From NCBI GenBank assembly GCA_910574455.1, contig CAJSYZ010000005.1, positions 868,001 to 932,000 of the forward strand: DNA of 64,000 nucleotides, given 5' to 3'. How positions within the stretch are numbered: position 1 is the first letter of the stretch; every line of letters starts with the position of its first letter. The position numbers and the translations under genes are program-made. Positions 46,637-58,616 of the stretch are shown piece after piece. Source of the DNA: Trichaptum fuscoviolaceum. Lineage: Eukaryota; Basidiomycota; Agaricomycetes; Hymenochaetales; Trichaptaceae. The notes under the pieces are model-generated. The model did not search any database. It was given only the letters and a program-made list of their open reading frames with translations, and had not been told where the DNA came from.

Positions 46637-47127
46637 ATGTTCTCCAAGCTCGCTCTCGTTGCCTCCCTCGCTGTCCTTGCGGTTGCCACAGCTGCTCCGA
46701 ACGGTGGGAGTGGAGGTTCTCAATCATGCAGCACCGGTCCCGTTCAGTGCTGCAACAGTGTTCAAGACGCCTCTAGCCCCGCCGCTGTAGAAGCGTGTAG
46801 CCTGTATGTAGCATTCTGGTAGGTTTATGATGAACCTTGACATTTACTCTTCGCAGCGTTGGAATCGCCATTGGAAGCGTGACTGGCCCCGTTGGATTGA
46901 CGTGCTCACCCGTCACGGTAGGAGGACGACATAATCTTCCACAGCAACCTACTGACTTTCATCTCAGGGCATCGGCGCCGGCGGCAACTCTTGCGCTGGC
47001 CAGACTGTCTGTTGCGAGAATGATAACTTCAGTATGGCATTCGCTTCTCTCTCAGAAAAGCACTAACCTTCGCATCTTAGACGGCGTTATTGCGATCGGT
47101 TGCACGCCTATCAATATTGCCTTGTAA
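46637..47127 (+). CDS. Class I hydrophobin
   Basis: Four exons (46637-46803, 46857-46917, 46968-47031, 47081-47127) give 112 residues. A signal peptide (MFSKLALVASLAVLAVATAA) precedes the cysteine pattern C-x6-CC-x32-C-x12-C-x5-CC-x12-C at residues 31, 38, 39, 72, 85, 91, 92 and 105. The wide spacing between the third and fourth cysteine fits class I. Hydrophobins are secreted and self-assemble at air-water interfaces, coating aerial hyphae and fruiting bodies. With the strongest donor (GTATGT at 46804) there is an additional cysteine at residue 54; a weaker in-frame donor three codons earlier would remove it. Introns are 50-53 nt. Confidence 0.95.
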
Positions 47128-47274
47128 AGCACAGCTAGCTTTCCCCCTGAGGAATAGTTCTGTCTGCTCTTACTGTTGTACTTCCGTGTCCAAATGATGC
47201 ATCTGTTGCTCCTCCCGCTAGCCTTGTTATATTGTGATGGTGAGAGAAGTGTGAAGTAAGATTGCATGATGAAA

Positions 47275-48651
47275 TCAGAGTCTACATTCAGAAAAAACTA
47301 TACCTCGACTACGACAGAGCTCCCTTATCTTCGTACCTATGCTGCTCTCCACCTTTACATCCTCCAAAAAGAGGTGAAGTTGGCAAAGAGATGAAAGGAT
47401 TCGAGCATTCTCCAGCATTGAGCACAGCTCCTTCATCCCCTCTTGACTAAGCGTCAAGTGCAGACATTCCAGACCATTTACTTTTTTGAGAAGCTCCGGT
47501 TCGAAGGTGATTTTTTCAAAGTAAAGGCCCTTCACTTGTCTCAGACAAGGGAAAAGGTTAGTCGGAATTGTGGCCGAAACTAGTTCAGGACAACTGATGC
47601 GAAGGTTATTGAGCGTCGGGGCCCATGCTCGTATACATTGAACCAAGGTGAGAATTGTCTCGTGGTCGGGGCTAATACGCAAGTCGATAGTCCGCAGACC
47701 AGACGGGCACATGATACAAAGAGCACATAAATCGTCCGCACGTAAGCAAGGTCGTTTGTCGAACTCTGATGAGAGCATTGTTTGGAAATCTGGCCACAGG
47801 TGCCGGATGGGTATGTCGTCTGCTTGAAAGCATGGATCGTCCTGCTGCGAGAAGAGTAATGTTTGGAGGTTTGGACAACAGTCGGGCGTCACGCTGAGAA
47901 TAGAGTTGAACCGCGCTCGGTCCGGGGCTGAGAAGTGGAAGTCGAGAGTTCGAAGATTAGGAAACCTCGCTATCAACTTGGACAGATACACGATGTCACA
48001 GATGCTGTCGCCATATATACCCGTCCAGGTGATGAGTGTCTGCAGTGCCGGGAATTCAACGTGCTCGAGGGTGTCCAGAATCGCCCAGCTTCCTATTCCC
48101 GGCCGCCTCGCGTACCGCATCTCTACGTGCTGCACACGCAAACACAGCCGCAGTATTAAAGCATGGTTGCATACCTCCTGCTCGAGCCCGTAATTCAATG
48201 AACTCCGGAATCTAAGTTCTTTTACATAATCTGCAAGTCTTGGATTGCTTTGGAACGTCTCGAGGAGCTGCTTTGATATGAGAGGACTAATGGGGACATC
48301 TTTCAGCGGGGTACCGCGGTAATCGTCCTCCAATTGCAGATATGCGAGCTCTGCCTTGTGTACGGACCAGTAATCAGAGTCGATTGTGATCGATGAGTAG
48401 ATGAGTGGTTCGACGAGTATCCTCCAAAGTTTGCACACACGAGAGAGAGGCGCCAGTAGGTATTGTTGAGGGTGCAGCGATGAATAATCGTAAGATTGGT
48501 GAAGATCACTGAGTATCTCCTCCAGGATTTCTATAGGTACGAAGGTAGTTCTGCCATTCCGATACTGAATGTCCATTGAGTGCAGTTGGAAAGACTTCAA
48601 GGTCAAGATAGTTGCTAGTGACTGCTGTTTGTGTTCAAAGAGGTCTTTCAT
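47275..48651 (-). CDS. F-box-like protein with leucine-rich segments
   Basis: Single exon, 458 residues from the ATG at 48651. The F-box-like start lies at residues 35-85: VPIEILEEILSDLHQS then LAPLSRVCKLWRILVEPLIY. Leucine-rich stretches follow (LIARFPNLRTLDFHFS, CCPNLQTLLFSQQ, GLRTIDLRIS, LNNLRISCPEL, VNGLECLHLTLS). It is convergent with the hydrophobin gene (147 bp between stops). Likely an SCF receptor by family resemblance; target unknown. Confidence 0.75.
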   Translation of the reverse strand: MKDLFEHKQQSLATILTLKSFQLHSMDIQYRNGRTTFVPIEILEEILSDLHQSYDYSSLHPQQYLLAPLSRVCKLWRILVEPLIYSSITIDSDYWSVHKAELAYLQLEDDYRGTPLKDVPISPLISKQLLETFQSNPRLADYVKELRFRSSLNYGLEQEVCNHALILRLCLRVQHVEMRYARRPGIGSWAILDTLEHVEFPALQTLITWTGIYGDSICDIVYLSKLIARFPNLRTLDFHFSAPDRARFNSILSVTPDCCPNLQTLLFSQQDDPCFQADDIPIRHLWPDFQTMLSSEFDKRPCLRADDLCALCIMCPSGLRTIDLRISPDHETILTLVQCIRAWAPTLNNLRISCPELVSATIPTNLFPCLRQVKGLYFEKITFEPELLKKVNGLECLHLTLSQEGMKELCSMLENARILSSLCQLHLFLEDVKVESSIGTKIRELCRSRGIVFSECRL

Positions 48652-51600
48652 CACGGTGGTTCACATTTCCCACGGTTCCAATTAGCGGAGACTGAAGAAA
48701 GAAATTGCAAAATGGGCAGCGGCAAGGATCTCGTCTACAGTAATTATAATGTCAGAGGTCCAGCTGACTTGAGAGAAAGACTCTCCCGTAACATCTTCAG
48801 CACCCTTAAATCGACTCATTGAGGAAGGTGGTTCGAAGTTAAGGCAACCTTTAAGCAAGACATACTATTGCGCATAACTGTTTTGAAACTTTTTGAAACT
48901 GAGATTTGTGTAACCTCAGTGAGGAATCAACGTGCACATCAGCCCGACGGTCGTTGGAGGTCAGTTTTTGTACAGGCCCTCGCATTTGAGCAGTAGGTGC
49001 AACCACCCAAAATCATAGATATTTCAGATCGACTGTTGCGTTTTGGGTGGCTGACTGAGGTGGTCGGCATTTGAGTTCGTTCCACCGATCTTGGATCCCC
49101 GGGCACGCCGTGGCTCGTCCAGACCAAAACAACCAGCCCAAAACATCTGTTTGTTCGGCGCAAACTCAGAGGGTATAAAGGAGTGCCACGCTGGTCGTCG
49201 AAGCCCCACCTCCTCTTGACGTCCCACATCCACCACCGTCGACTTCCAGTCCACCTGCCTCAGCAACCGGCATGCATATGCCTTCACCGAAGACGCCCTC
49301 CGGGTAGTAGTCCCATCGATTCCCGACATCGGTGCGCTAGTACTTCCCGTAGGGCCTATTATCTCCTGGGTACTTCACGTCATGTTTGTACGCCGTCATG
49401 GTAGCGCTGACAATGCCACCCTCTGTACCGTACAACGCATGACGGAAGACGGCCGTCGGTCCCCTGCATCAAGCAGGGCAACATTCCCGATCGACGGCCA
49501 CCGCGTACTCCCAATCCGTGTCTGCATGCCCGGTTTGTGGAAATGCAAAGTGCCGAACTTCCTGGGCGAAGCGGTCTTTGCGGCGGGGAAACATGCGTAG
49601 AATTAGGTAGAACTAGTGTTCTGGATGGTGTTTAGCGAGTCCTATCCTCGCTACCGGAAGGTTTTCGCGACAAGCTTGTCCCAAAATGGGTCTAAACTTG
49701 GGTGCCGGTTATCCCCCCAAGGCTTGCGCGTTTTTTCCTCCCCATCCTGCCTTCGATGGCGAGAACTTTTTTTTTGCGGGGACAAAAAACAAAACCCTCC
49801 ACCGCATCCTTATTCGTGTGATGAAAAGCGGCTAGCATTCCCGAACTTAAGATGGATGGTGTGCGTACAGAACGTAATCTGCAATTGTCTGATTTCTTGC
49901 GCAGTGCGAAGTCAGAATCGCAATATCCGAGAAATGGAGCAGAAACGTCCGTCGAACGGATAGTCAATATAGTGGCAATAGTTTATCGAACACTGGCGTA
50001 GACTGAATGTCATTATTTGAATGTCAATTCATGGAGGCTACTCATTCACGAACCTCAAATGTGGTGCTCCCCGAAGAACGAAAGCCTAGTGTAACTGCCA
50101 AATCATTATCACCGCGCAGATCTGCTCTTACTCTTCGGAGTGGGGCATAAAGGGCCACGAGTGACTATCACGCAGTCGAACCATTGTCCCAGCCACCAAT
50201 TCCAGCAGCCGGCGATACTACTCAGCATAGTAGCAACGCGGCCAAGCAAGACATTGAATAGTGCGCGATGAAGAACGTAACCTTCAGCATTGTAAGCATT
50301 TGACTAATCGACAGAATCCCCTTCACCTCACTGATCTTTCAATGTCCCATATTGGTATTGCAGCGCCGGGTTTTTTTTGCTACGGATGAAGGAACATCTT
50401 GGCAACGAAATGGTGCGACTCGGCCACGGCACATGCGATCTGCGCAGTCGCTCTCGCTCCCGTTCAAGTATTCAGAGTATGCCGAAAGCCCAGATGTTTA
50501 CCTACCAAAACCAATCATTGTTTAGTTTTTAGCCAAAGTTAGAGCGACACTGCGTGAACTTACGATTCAAAGTTGTCCTTCACTCGCCTGCCCTGTACTC
50601 TGCGGTTAACCCTTGCATTTCTGACCAAATCTCAGATTCGGGCCAAGTTTGCCCGTTGGGTGAGCTCCAGATGCTGCAAATTTCCTGAAGCTCGTCCGAG
50701 CCAGAGTTACCAGGACGAACTAGCCTGCGCACGAATATGTCATCGAAAGTGACTTGGCCATCTCTATGATCCATTGGATGAGCGTGCTGCGCTGTCCGGC
50801 GAATCCGAAATTGACATTGTGTAGCGGAGGTAGTAGGTGGTGGCGTGTTCTGTGCGAAGCTTGAGAACGACTATGTAGTGTCAAACAACACCAACCTTGA
50901 AGCTGCGCTGTTTAGGACCGAGATTAACGGGCGTTGAGTCCATGCAGCAAGTGCATCATATCAGCAAATGTTGTTAAATGAGCGTTTGTTGCCGTCTATT
51001 CTAATCCGCTTGCTGAGCCACCAGGAGTTGAGCATGCTATGAGTTTGTGACTCTTGTTGCTAGGGCATGTACTGCCGCCGCGGTAAGGAATCAATGAGGT
51101 GAACAGGGACACCATCATAGTATGTAGTATACTGAGGCTGAAGTGCTCTTGGAATCAAGCAGACGAATCTCTTGTAGGGAAGGGATGTTGGGATATTGTT
51201 GACCACAGTAGGCTGTAATGACTTAGCATGCAGATAAATTGCAAAAATAAGATCACTCACGTCTGAGCCTGGTCGTCAAAGACTGATCTCATGTTCGCAA
51301 CTTCGCATGCTCGACTAATTTCTTCCTCGCTGCCTCTTCCACTTCGCTCGCCTTCCTTAGTCTTGTTCCTCAGCAGTCAGCATACACTTCTTTCCTGCTC
51401 CTCAGCAAGGTTCTGTCTGTCTGCTCACCACAACTATATTTCCATGCTTATCCTCCTTGGCTGTGGTGTAGAACGACGATGCACGTTCTCATTGACCTCA
51501 TCTCGCCTCTGTCACGAACCATCCGGCCCCGCAAACTTGCATGGCTTCAATGTCCTCACGTAGACGTGATTCATCTTGCAATATATTCGTGTTGCAAGTA

Positions 51601-52276
51601 TGCCAGAGGGCCAGAGGTAGTCGAGCGGAGTGAGTGCTCAAGCAGAAATCAATAGTAGAAGCGACATTACCGCAATACGGGCCTTGAGCATACGTTGCCA
51701 GTTCTTGCTCTTGGTAAGAACACAGCCGATACACCAGATATCAAACTCTCCGCCGTACTGGCGTACACCGAGCAAAGGTTGGTATCACAGTGTAACAAAC
51801 ACATTTCGTCTTCCGTTCTTCGCGATGGATTTTGCCAGAGAGCGGGGGTCGATGTCGAACTCCTATGCTATGAAACCTGGCAGGAAACACAAACAAAACA
51901 GATAAGACGTGAAAAGTACGAAGAAGAAAGTTACAGGAGTCAAATAAACTTGAACTTGAAGTGTCGGCGAAACGTCGGAGCAAGGAGCGATGTCTCACAC
52001 GTTACTAAGAAGCAAGTCAAGCCTTAGCCAGTGATAATTTCGCGACTGCTTGCGATTCTACCATCAATCCGTCCGTAGACTTAGTTCATATTATGGCGGA
52101 AACGAAAATCAATATGAGTGTTTAAGTTATTATCGTGTAGGCTCATGAACATGAATAATACATGATTGAAATCTATGGTAAGTGCAAGACTTTCGATGAG
52201 TCGAGGAGACAAATAAAAAAGTTTTCTATCAATCCCGCGTGTATGGAAGTTATGAAAGGAACGCAATACATATAGA
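48652..52276. other. Gene-poor region of 3.6 kb
   Basis: No gene could be supported. Weak candidates: overlapping open frames at 49024-49329 (minus) and 49183-49600 (plus) without recognised motifs; an intron-like junction on the minus strand at about 51280-51190 (GTGAGTGATC ... CATTACAG) joining a short ATG exon to LPYKRFVCLIPRALQPQY-like sequence ending at 51060; and 51300-51560 (plus), a Ser/Leu-rich frame. It could contain decayed elements or non-coding RNA genes. Confidence 0.35.
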
Positions 52277-54127
52277 TTATGCTTCAATGGAAAGCGCGGA
52301 AGTGGAGCTTGCTGGAGAGTTTTCGAGGACATCCTGGTGGGCAGTCTGCTCGGGAACGATAGCGTAGGAGCGGCGGTACTTGCTGTCGATGTGCGTGAGG
52401 TAGTACGAGCCCGGCCACAGGTTATCCAGTGATCCCTTAGGCGTGAAATCGCAAGAGTTGTGGTTTGCTTCCCGGAGCTAGGCGGATCGTTAGCACAAGG
52501 TCGTGATGAATGAGGATCTGCAGAAGCACAAACCTTCATCGCCTCGACATATTCCTCACACGGGACGACCTTCATGTCCGCGAGACGCTGGAGGAGGTTC
52601 ATGGTGTCGCGGATATGCGCGGTCGATCCCTTCACCCTGATGCAGTAGAAGGACGCAGCAGCGCCAGAGCCGAACGCAAACATCGAGATGCGCTTGCCGA
52701 GCTATGAATACCAGCCGATGGTCAGCTTCAATCATCATGCCATCAGGCCAGGAGGATGGTGGGCATACCAGTTGCTCAGGCTCGACAGATGAGACAAGCG
52801 AAGCAAGGCCGCCGTAGAGGGAGCCCGTGTACATGTTTCCGACACGCTTGGCACAATGCATCGACGGTTCGACAACGCGTTTGTACGAATCCTTAGCGAC
52901 GGCGACGAATGTCTTCTCAATAACCTTATCAGTGAGTGACTTCTCGTATGGCGTATCAATGAGTTCGTTCGGAGAGGGGACGTTCGCAAACGCGGGGTGG
53001 TTCGGCGCAGCCTTGAAGTCGTTAAAGAGCTAAGTCCAAAGAGCCAACAAATCAGTAACCCTTGTTTTTGCAGCACGGTAATTCGAGAACACTAACGAGG
53101 CGTGCATGTGCCTTTTGTACAAGCTTTCCGTACGGGCTGTGGTACACGGGATAATCAACGTCATCCAAGAGGTTGAAAGCAGCGACATTGGCGTCCTTGA
53201 CAGGACCACGGCTGACGGAGCGGGCGCGCTGGCGGGAGTACTTCTCGCGGAAACGAGTGTAAGCGTTGTCGAGCGCAGTCACATAAGAAGTGATAGTCAG
53301 TGGACCATCCACCTCAGGGTACTCGCTCTGCAGCTGTGGCTTGTAGAAGTCGTAGACGTTGGCCATGTATGTGCCGTGCGTCGCTAGCACCACAAACAGC
53401 TTAGCTCAGGATACCATTAATGTATAAGTTATAGACTCACGCTCAAACACGAGGGGCGCATTCGGGCCGATGAGCATCGCACAAGCACCGGCGCCACCGA
53501 CTGGACGAGCGCTACCGTCCGCGTAAACAGCAATGTCTCCTGCGAAGACAATTGCATTCCGTCCATCCCACGAGGAGCTCTCAATCCAGTTGATGGCGTT
53601 GAACAGCGCAGCCGTCGAGCCGTAGCACGCGTTCTTGGAGTCAATGCCCTCTATGTCAGTGTTTCCCGCAGCGGCGAAGAGGTCCATGATCACTGTCTTA
53701 ACAGCCTTCGACTTGTCGATGATCGTCTCGGTACCGACGTCAAGACGCCCAATCGAGCGCGGGTCGATGTTGTACTTCTTTAATAAGTTTGAGACAGCTG
53801 AAAGTATTCACGTTAGCTCGAGAAACCCGATCATGTCATTACTCAGGCACGTACTAGTCAACGCAAAAGAGTTAATGTCCTCTCGGTCGTCGGTGCATGC
53901 CATGTATTGTTGCCCAAGACCGATAGTGTATTTGCCCTTGGCCACACCATCGAAGACTTCAAGGTCCTCTTCAGATATGCACTAAATATTTCATTTCCGG
54001 GTCAATACACAGAAATAGAAAGATTGATGAGAACACTCACCCTCCTTGGGAAGTACATCTCCATGGCTAAGATACCGACATCCGTTGGGCGCTCGTTCTC
54101 GCGGTGGATAGTAGTGGGGACCGGCAT
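52277..54127 (-). CDS. ERG13: Hydroxymethylglutaryl-CoA synthase
   Basis: Seven exons (54127-54041, 53981-53855, 53797-53441, 53383-53097, 53029-52769, 52701-52534, 52477-52277) give 495 residues. Active-site features are intact: [15 protein letters not shown] with the nucleophilic Cys, the general base region [15 protein letters not shown], and [16 protein letters not shown] with the catalytic His. The GSLYGGL loop and the [16 protein letters not shown] strand complete the thiolase-like fold. It condenses acetyl-CoA with acetoacetyl-CoA to HMG-CoA, the step before HMG-CoA reductase in sterol and isoprenoid synthesis. The N-terminus has no targeting peptide, so the enzyme should be cytosolic. 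Confidence 0.95.
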
Positions 54128-54912
54128 TGTTTAGTCGAAAGCTTTGGAGTGTTCAAGTTAAGAATACGAAGTTGAGATCGACTGACTTTGAGTCTGAGAA
54201 GGGAGAAGGAACTGGTTGATGAACATCGAATGTCGAAAAGCAGCAGAGTTTTATACAAGATAGCCCTTGTACCTGCCATGTCAATCAAATTACCGCGAAT
54301 CTGGACAAGTTGAACCGTAAACCGCCGCTGTACTCCATGGCCCACCGCCTGCTCTGCCCGTTATCTTCACACATGCGGTTACTGAGAGTGCCGCTAGCGG
54401 TCGCATGCACATAACTTCGTTGTCAAGCAAAAATCCAATGTAAGCGCAGCAGAAGGTCTTGATGTCGCCACGAAGCCTATGCAGTAGAGATCAGTGCGGA
54501 CGCAGGCTGCGGGTGTAACCCTATCGAAAGCAGTGTTGACAAAAGAGTTGAGTTCCAGACCCGATGCCGGCGTGCACCACCACAGAACAGCTGACATTGT
54601 AAATATCGCGTTTATAAAGTATCTTCCAGCACGCCATATTTCGGGAGAGTCTTAGGCGTTTATCTTTCTTGTAGGACATTTAATTGAAGTTTGTCGTTCT
54701 GGATAGTATTGAGGTCGACATCGCAGTCAAACTTGAAGTAAGGGTTGACTCAGTAACCCTTCAAGTTTAAGTTCGCACGAAATGTCCGTAGTATTCAGCT
54801 GACACTGACATAAGCTGAACCTTAACTTGAATCCTCTTACACCGTCCAAACTCTCGACAAGTTATAACTTGGAATTTATTTAATACAAATGTAGACACTA
54901 GGAGATACACAT
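54128..54912. other. Intergenic region with an inverted repeat
   Basis: Promoter side of HMG-CoA synthase and 3' side of the GST gene. It contains an imperfect 40-bp palindrome at 54729-54768 (AAACTTGAAG ... CTTCAAGTTT). Related words (AACTTGAA, TTCAAGTT) recur within the next 100 bp. Confidence 0.5.
54729..54768. repeat. Imperfect palindrome, 14-bp arms
   Basis: AAACTTGAAGTAAGGGTT is followed, after eight bases, by AACCCTTCAAGTTT. The arms pair except for a short bulge. It could be a regulatory site or a transcript hairpin. Confidence 0.7.
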
Positions 54913-56149
54913 TCATTTCTCTTTTTCAGTCCAACCTAGCTCATTGGCAACTTTTGAAGTAAGGAGTCCGTTAGTTGCTGGGAACCTTCAGACCAGCTTG
55001 AACAGCGGGGCGTTGCTCAATCCGCTCGACCCAGGCCTACATTTAATTTATTAGCATGAGATTTAGCTGATAGTACCGCAAGTGCTGACCTTGAGCTTAG
55101 GAAATTCATCAAGCGAAACGCCAGTGCGGGGAGCAATCCTGACCCTGCATCATCCCCAATGAGATTTAGCAGCGATTCGCTTCATAAAGCGTACAGGGTA
55201 GAACGTACCAGGGGAAAGTTTTGATATCAGCAAGACCGTAGATGCCGTCTAGATAGTCTTGCTTTGAAAGGCGTGACTCGAGAACGGAATACAAACGTTT
55301 CGTCTCGTTTAAGTAACGGTTAATGGCATACGGGCTGTTAATCATGATTAATTAAGATGAGCATTCGTATCCTTGTGACGTGATGAAATACTAACATCTT
55401 CTCCGGTGCATAGAGGTTGAAGTGGTTGGCCTGGCCTTGCATGGGGCCTACACCGCCGTGCTATATTTTCGTTGTGTCAGTTTAGGCACCTCTTGCAGCA
55501 CCAAATTTATTCGCTCACAGTAAAGAAAAGCCACTGCAACTCCTCGCTGTAGGCCTTCGGGTCCGCAACAGGATCACGGGAAAATTTGTGCTCCTTGTCA
55601 AACTGCTGGGCGAGGTAGAGCAAGATTGCCGACGTTTCAAAGACTGGAAACCCGTCATGTGTGATGGCCGGGATACGCCCATTCGGGTTAATCTTCGGAA
55701 AGAATAAACGTTAAGCTCTAGGAAGTACGAGGACAGTCATGTATATACCTCGAGGAACCAGGGGGACTTAACCTGGTTATGAACCTTGCCGATATCAGCG
55801 TCGCGTATGCTCATGGACACAGCTCTATAAGAATTCTCAACGTCAATCACGCTAGTGGAGACAAAACTAATCAACTCACTCATAATCCGGGCCGCCGTAT
55901 ACAGCCTGTCGCGAGAATTTACTGAGCAACTTCAAGACATCTTTGGGAAACGTAACCCACCTTCAGCTCCTCGAGCAAGATAGAAATTGGAACACCGTTA
56001 GGCGTGCCCTGGGTGTAGAGTGTAACCTTGTTCGAAGACGACATGATATTGCGTACTGCCGGTGTGTGAGTGCTGTTGAGACGGGATGCGGTGAGTGGGA
56101 AGGATGGCGAAGACTGCAAGCGCTTAAATACAAGGCCGAGCCTGTTCAT
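54913..56149 (-). CDS. Glutathione S-transferase, Ure2p-like fungal class
   Basis: At least seven exons, including a 26-nt exon (55905-55880), join in frame between 56149 and 54913. The thioredoxin-like domain starts [21 protein letters not shown] and contains [14 protein letters not shown] and the GSH-site Glu-Ser equivalent [15 protein letters not shown]. The helical domain contains [36 protein letters not shown] and [10 protein letters not shown]. These are features of the fungal Ure2p/GTT-like class, which conjugate or reduce substrates with glutathione. The ATG at 56149 adds a leader of about 35 residues, Arg/Ser-rich and nearly acid-free ([14 protein letters not shown]), suggesting mitochondrial import; the ATG at 56044 gives the usual cytosolic start. 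Confidence 0.9.
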
Positions 56150-56622
56150 AGATATGTGGACGGATGCTGAACGTGCTTTAAAGCAGACGATGGCGTCATC
56201 TACTCGAAGCTGACCAGAGGCGGTGCTTTGTAAGAGCGATCGGTCATCTGCTCATCTGATTGTTAATTTTGTCCGCGACGTGAGACCAAATCCTCGTTGT
56301 CCGGACATCTTTTACAGAAGAAACATAGACGATATGAAGGTCAAGGAAGACATTCGACACAAGATTCAACCAGGTTCAACTTGAAGTTACCTGAACACGG
56401 AAAGTGCCGGAAAATCCGATCTCCCAATGTAGCTTTATCTATTTTGTTTCATTTTATTATACAACTGGCTTTTCCAATCCATGATGCGATGGAGATCCAT
56501 GTGTGTGGTGCTCTAAAGACACATCTAAACCTACAGCTTCTAAAAGTATACCAGCACAAATATTGTTACCAGCATTTCTGTGCTATGAACTCAGTGGGTT
56601 GCCACACACCCCGTTCCGATTT
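56150..56622. other. Intergenic region
   Basis: Upstream of the GST gene and downstream of the first aldo-keto reductase. No gene seen; AT-rich towards 56450. Confidence 0.4.
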
Positions 56623-57988
56623 TCACGCATGGCCTCGGACAAGCTTGGGGACATATCTAAGATGCCTAATCAGAACCGAAGTCTAAGACTTAATATTGAT
56701 AATCACTCACGGTTCTTCGAGGTATTTGATCTCCTCCTCTGTCAGCTCTCTATCGGTGACAATGTTCGCCTCAAGACGTTCAACCTGAAGTAACCCTTCG
56801 TCAGCCTTCGTCCCACACACGCCTGTTTACACATACTGAGCTGATGCCGACAATGGGAGCGGAGACCTTCTTGCCGACCCATGTCAGAGCAACCTGGCCC
56901 ATAGTCCAGCCTTTCTTCTTCGCCACCTCCTCCACACGACTGATGATGGTCTTGTCTGCGTCGGAGAACTTCCTGTCGAGCGGTGTGCCCTTGATGGCTT
57001 CCTTGCGGGCTGTGATCGTGCCAAATGGCCTCGCGAGGTCTCCAGAATGAATGGGTCCCCATGGGATGAGTCCGATGCCGTGTGCATTGCAGTAAGGAAT
57101 CATTTCGCGTTCCTGTTCATGCGGTGTCAGTGTTTAGTCAACGGGGACAAAGCTTAGACATACATCTTCGCGATAAAGCAGCGAGTATTCACTCTGCATG
57201 CTGATGAACTTCGTCCAGCCGTTCTTTTCCGCAATATGGTTGAGCTCAGCGAACTGCCAGGCCCTCATCGAGCTCGCGCCGATGTACCTGACTTTTCCGC
57301 TCTGCACGAGGTCATGAAGCGCCTTCATCGTCTCCTCCGGCGGTGTGTCCGGGTCATAACGGTGGATCTGCAAGAGATCGATGTACGAAGTTTCCAGACG
57401 CTCCAGCGACGCGTTCACGGCGTTGAAGATGGCTGCTCGCGACAATCCGGCCTGGTTCACATACTCTTGCGTGTCTTTGATCCACGGCTGGGCCATGACG
57501 CGCACGCTCGGGTCACTGCCAGTGACAAAGAAGCACTTGGTGAAGATCAAGATCTTCTCGCGCGGAATGTTATACTAAGATTGATGGCCGGGTTAGCTGA
57601 TTCTTTCCCGATCTCACTCTGAGATGAGCCATGCACCTGCTTAATGAACTTCGCAATGATCCGCTCTGATTCTCCGTTGGAGTACATATTGGCAGTGTCG
57701 ATCGTGTTGATACCGCGATCCCATGCGGCCTTGAGCAGGGGAATGGCCTGTACAACATGGAATTAGCGACCGAGCTACTGGCATCCTGGGGATGCACTCA
57801 CCTGATCCTCATTGATCACCCATTTCCCCCACTTATCAGAGCCAAAGCTCATAGCACCAAACTGCATTCATAGTTAGTCGCATGGACTTCACACCAACAA
57901 AAGTGAGACACACGATTGGTGCAGAGACGCGTAAGCCACTGTTCCCGAGGCGAACGTACTTAACCGGAGTCTTCTGTGCGTCAGTCAT
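56623..57988 (-). CDS. Aldo-keto reductase, copy 1 of 3
   Basis: Seven exons (57988-57914, 57861-57802, 57747-57637, 57574-57164, 57112-56837, 56784-56711, 56656-56623) give 346 residues. The catalytic tetrad is readable: Asp and Tyr in [17 protein letters not shown], Lys in ILIFTKCFF, His in [31 protein letters not shown] and VGISS mark the NADP(H)-binding barrel end. It belongs to the branch that includes aryl-alcohol dehydrogenases and potassium-channel beta-like subunits; the substrate is likely an aldehyde or quinone, inferred. It is the most diverged of the three tandem copies, and its upstream flank does not share the repeats seen for copies 2 and 3. Confidence 0.93.
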
Positions 57989-58616
57989 GTTGACTTCTGA
58001 TGGTCAAGGAGGAGGATAAGAGGCTACTATCGAAGCGCAAGGTCGTATTTGAAGGAAAATCAGTGGTCGGGCTTCGTACGTTACCCTTATATCTGCCCGA
58101 GAGACAATTCAGTCGAATGTCTTGATCAGGCTGGATCATATTGAAACGAGTGCCGATGTGCGTCAAATGACCTTCAGTCGCAGTGCGGTCTTCGCAAGCA
58201 GATCGGCCGTGACCACTACAAACCCGCCGGCAGAATTGTTGAAGAGGCCTTCCGAACGGAAACATCCCAATTCGTAGCAAGCCAATGGAAAATCGCTACC
58301 CGACATACAGCTTGTACTTACACCCGGGCGCCGTGGCTGCATTTGTTTTCATTCGTATGTTCGAGGTGTCGTTGTCCGGCGGGTCTAACTTTCAAGTAAG
58401 AGGGGTCCGGAGGATGTACCAACCACATTCAACTTGCACCCTACCTGAGGCTCAGAAGATGCGTAGCAGATAGTAATTCCCACGTATATTTTCAATTTTT
58501 GAAGAATCCGACGTTGCAATTCTACTCATTCATTTTGAACAGTCCCATCTTGACATCTATGATAATACGAGCTTTGGAGTTAGATTTCATTTTTCAACTC
58601 TTCAATTTCATGCACT
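57989..58616. other. Spacer between reductase copies 1 and 2
   Basis: Promoter of copy 1 and 3' region of copy 2. From about 58497 it resembles the sequence downstream of copy 3 (starting TTTTGAAGAATC), so the duplicated unit begins here. Confidence 0.4.

Noticed and set aside
52081..52683. Continuous minus-strand open frame of 200 codons at the end of HMG-CoA synthase
   Set aside because: It reads through an intron; splicing at 52533/52478 restores the family C-terminus and ends at 52277.
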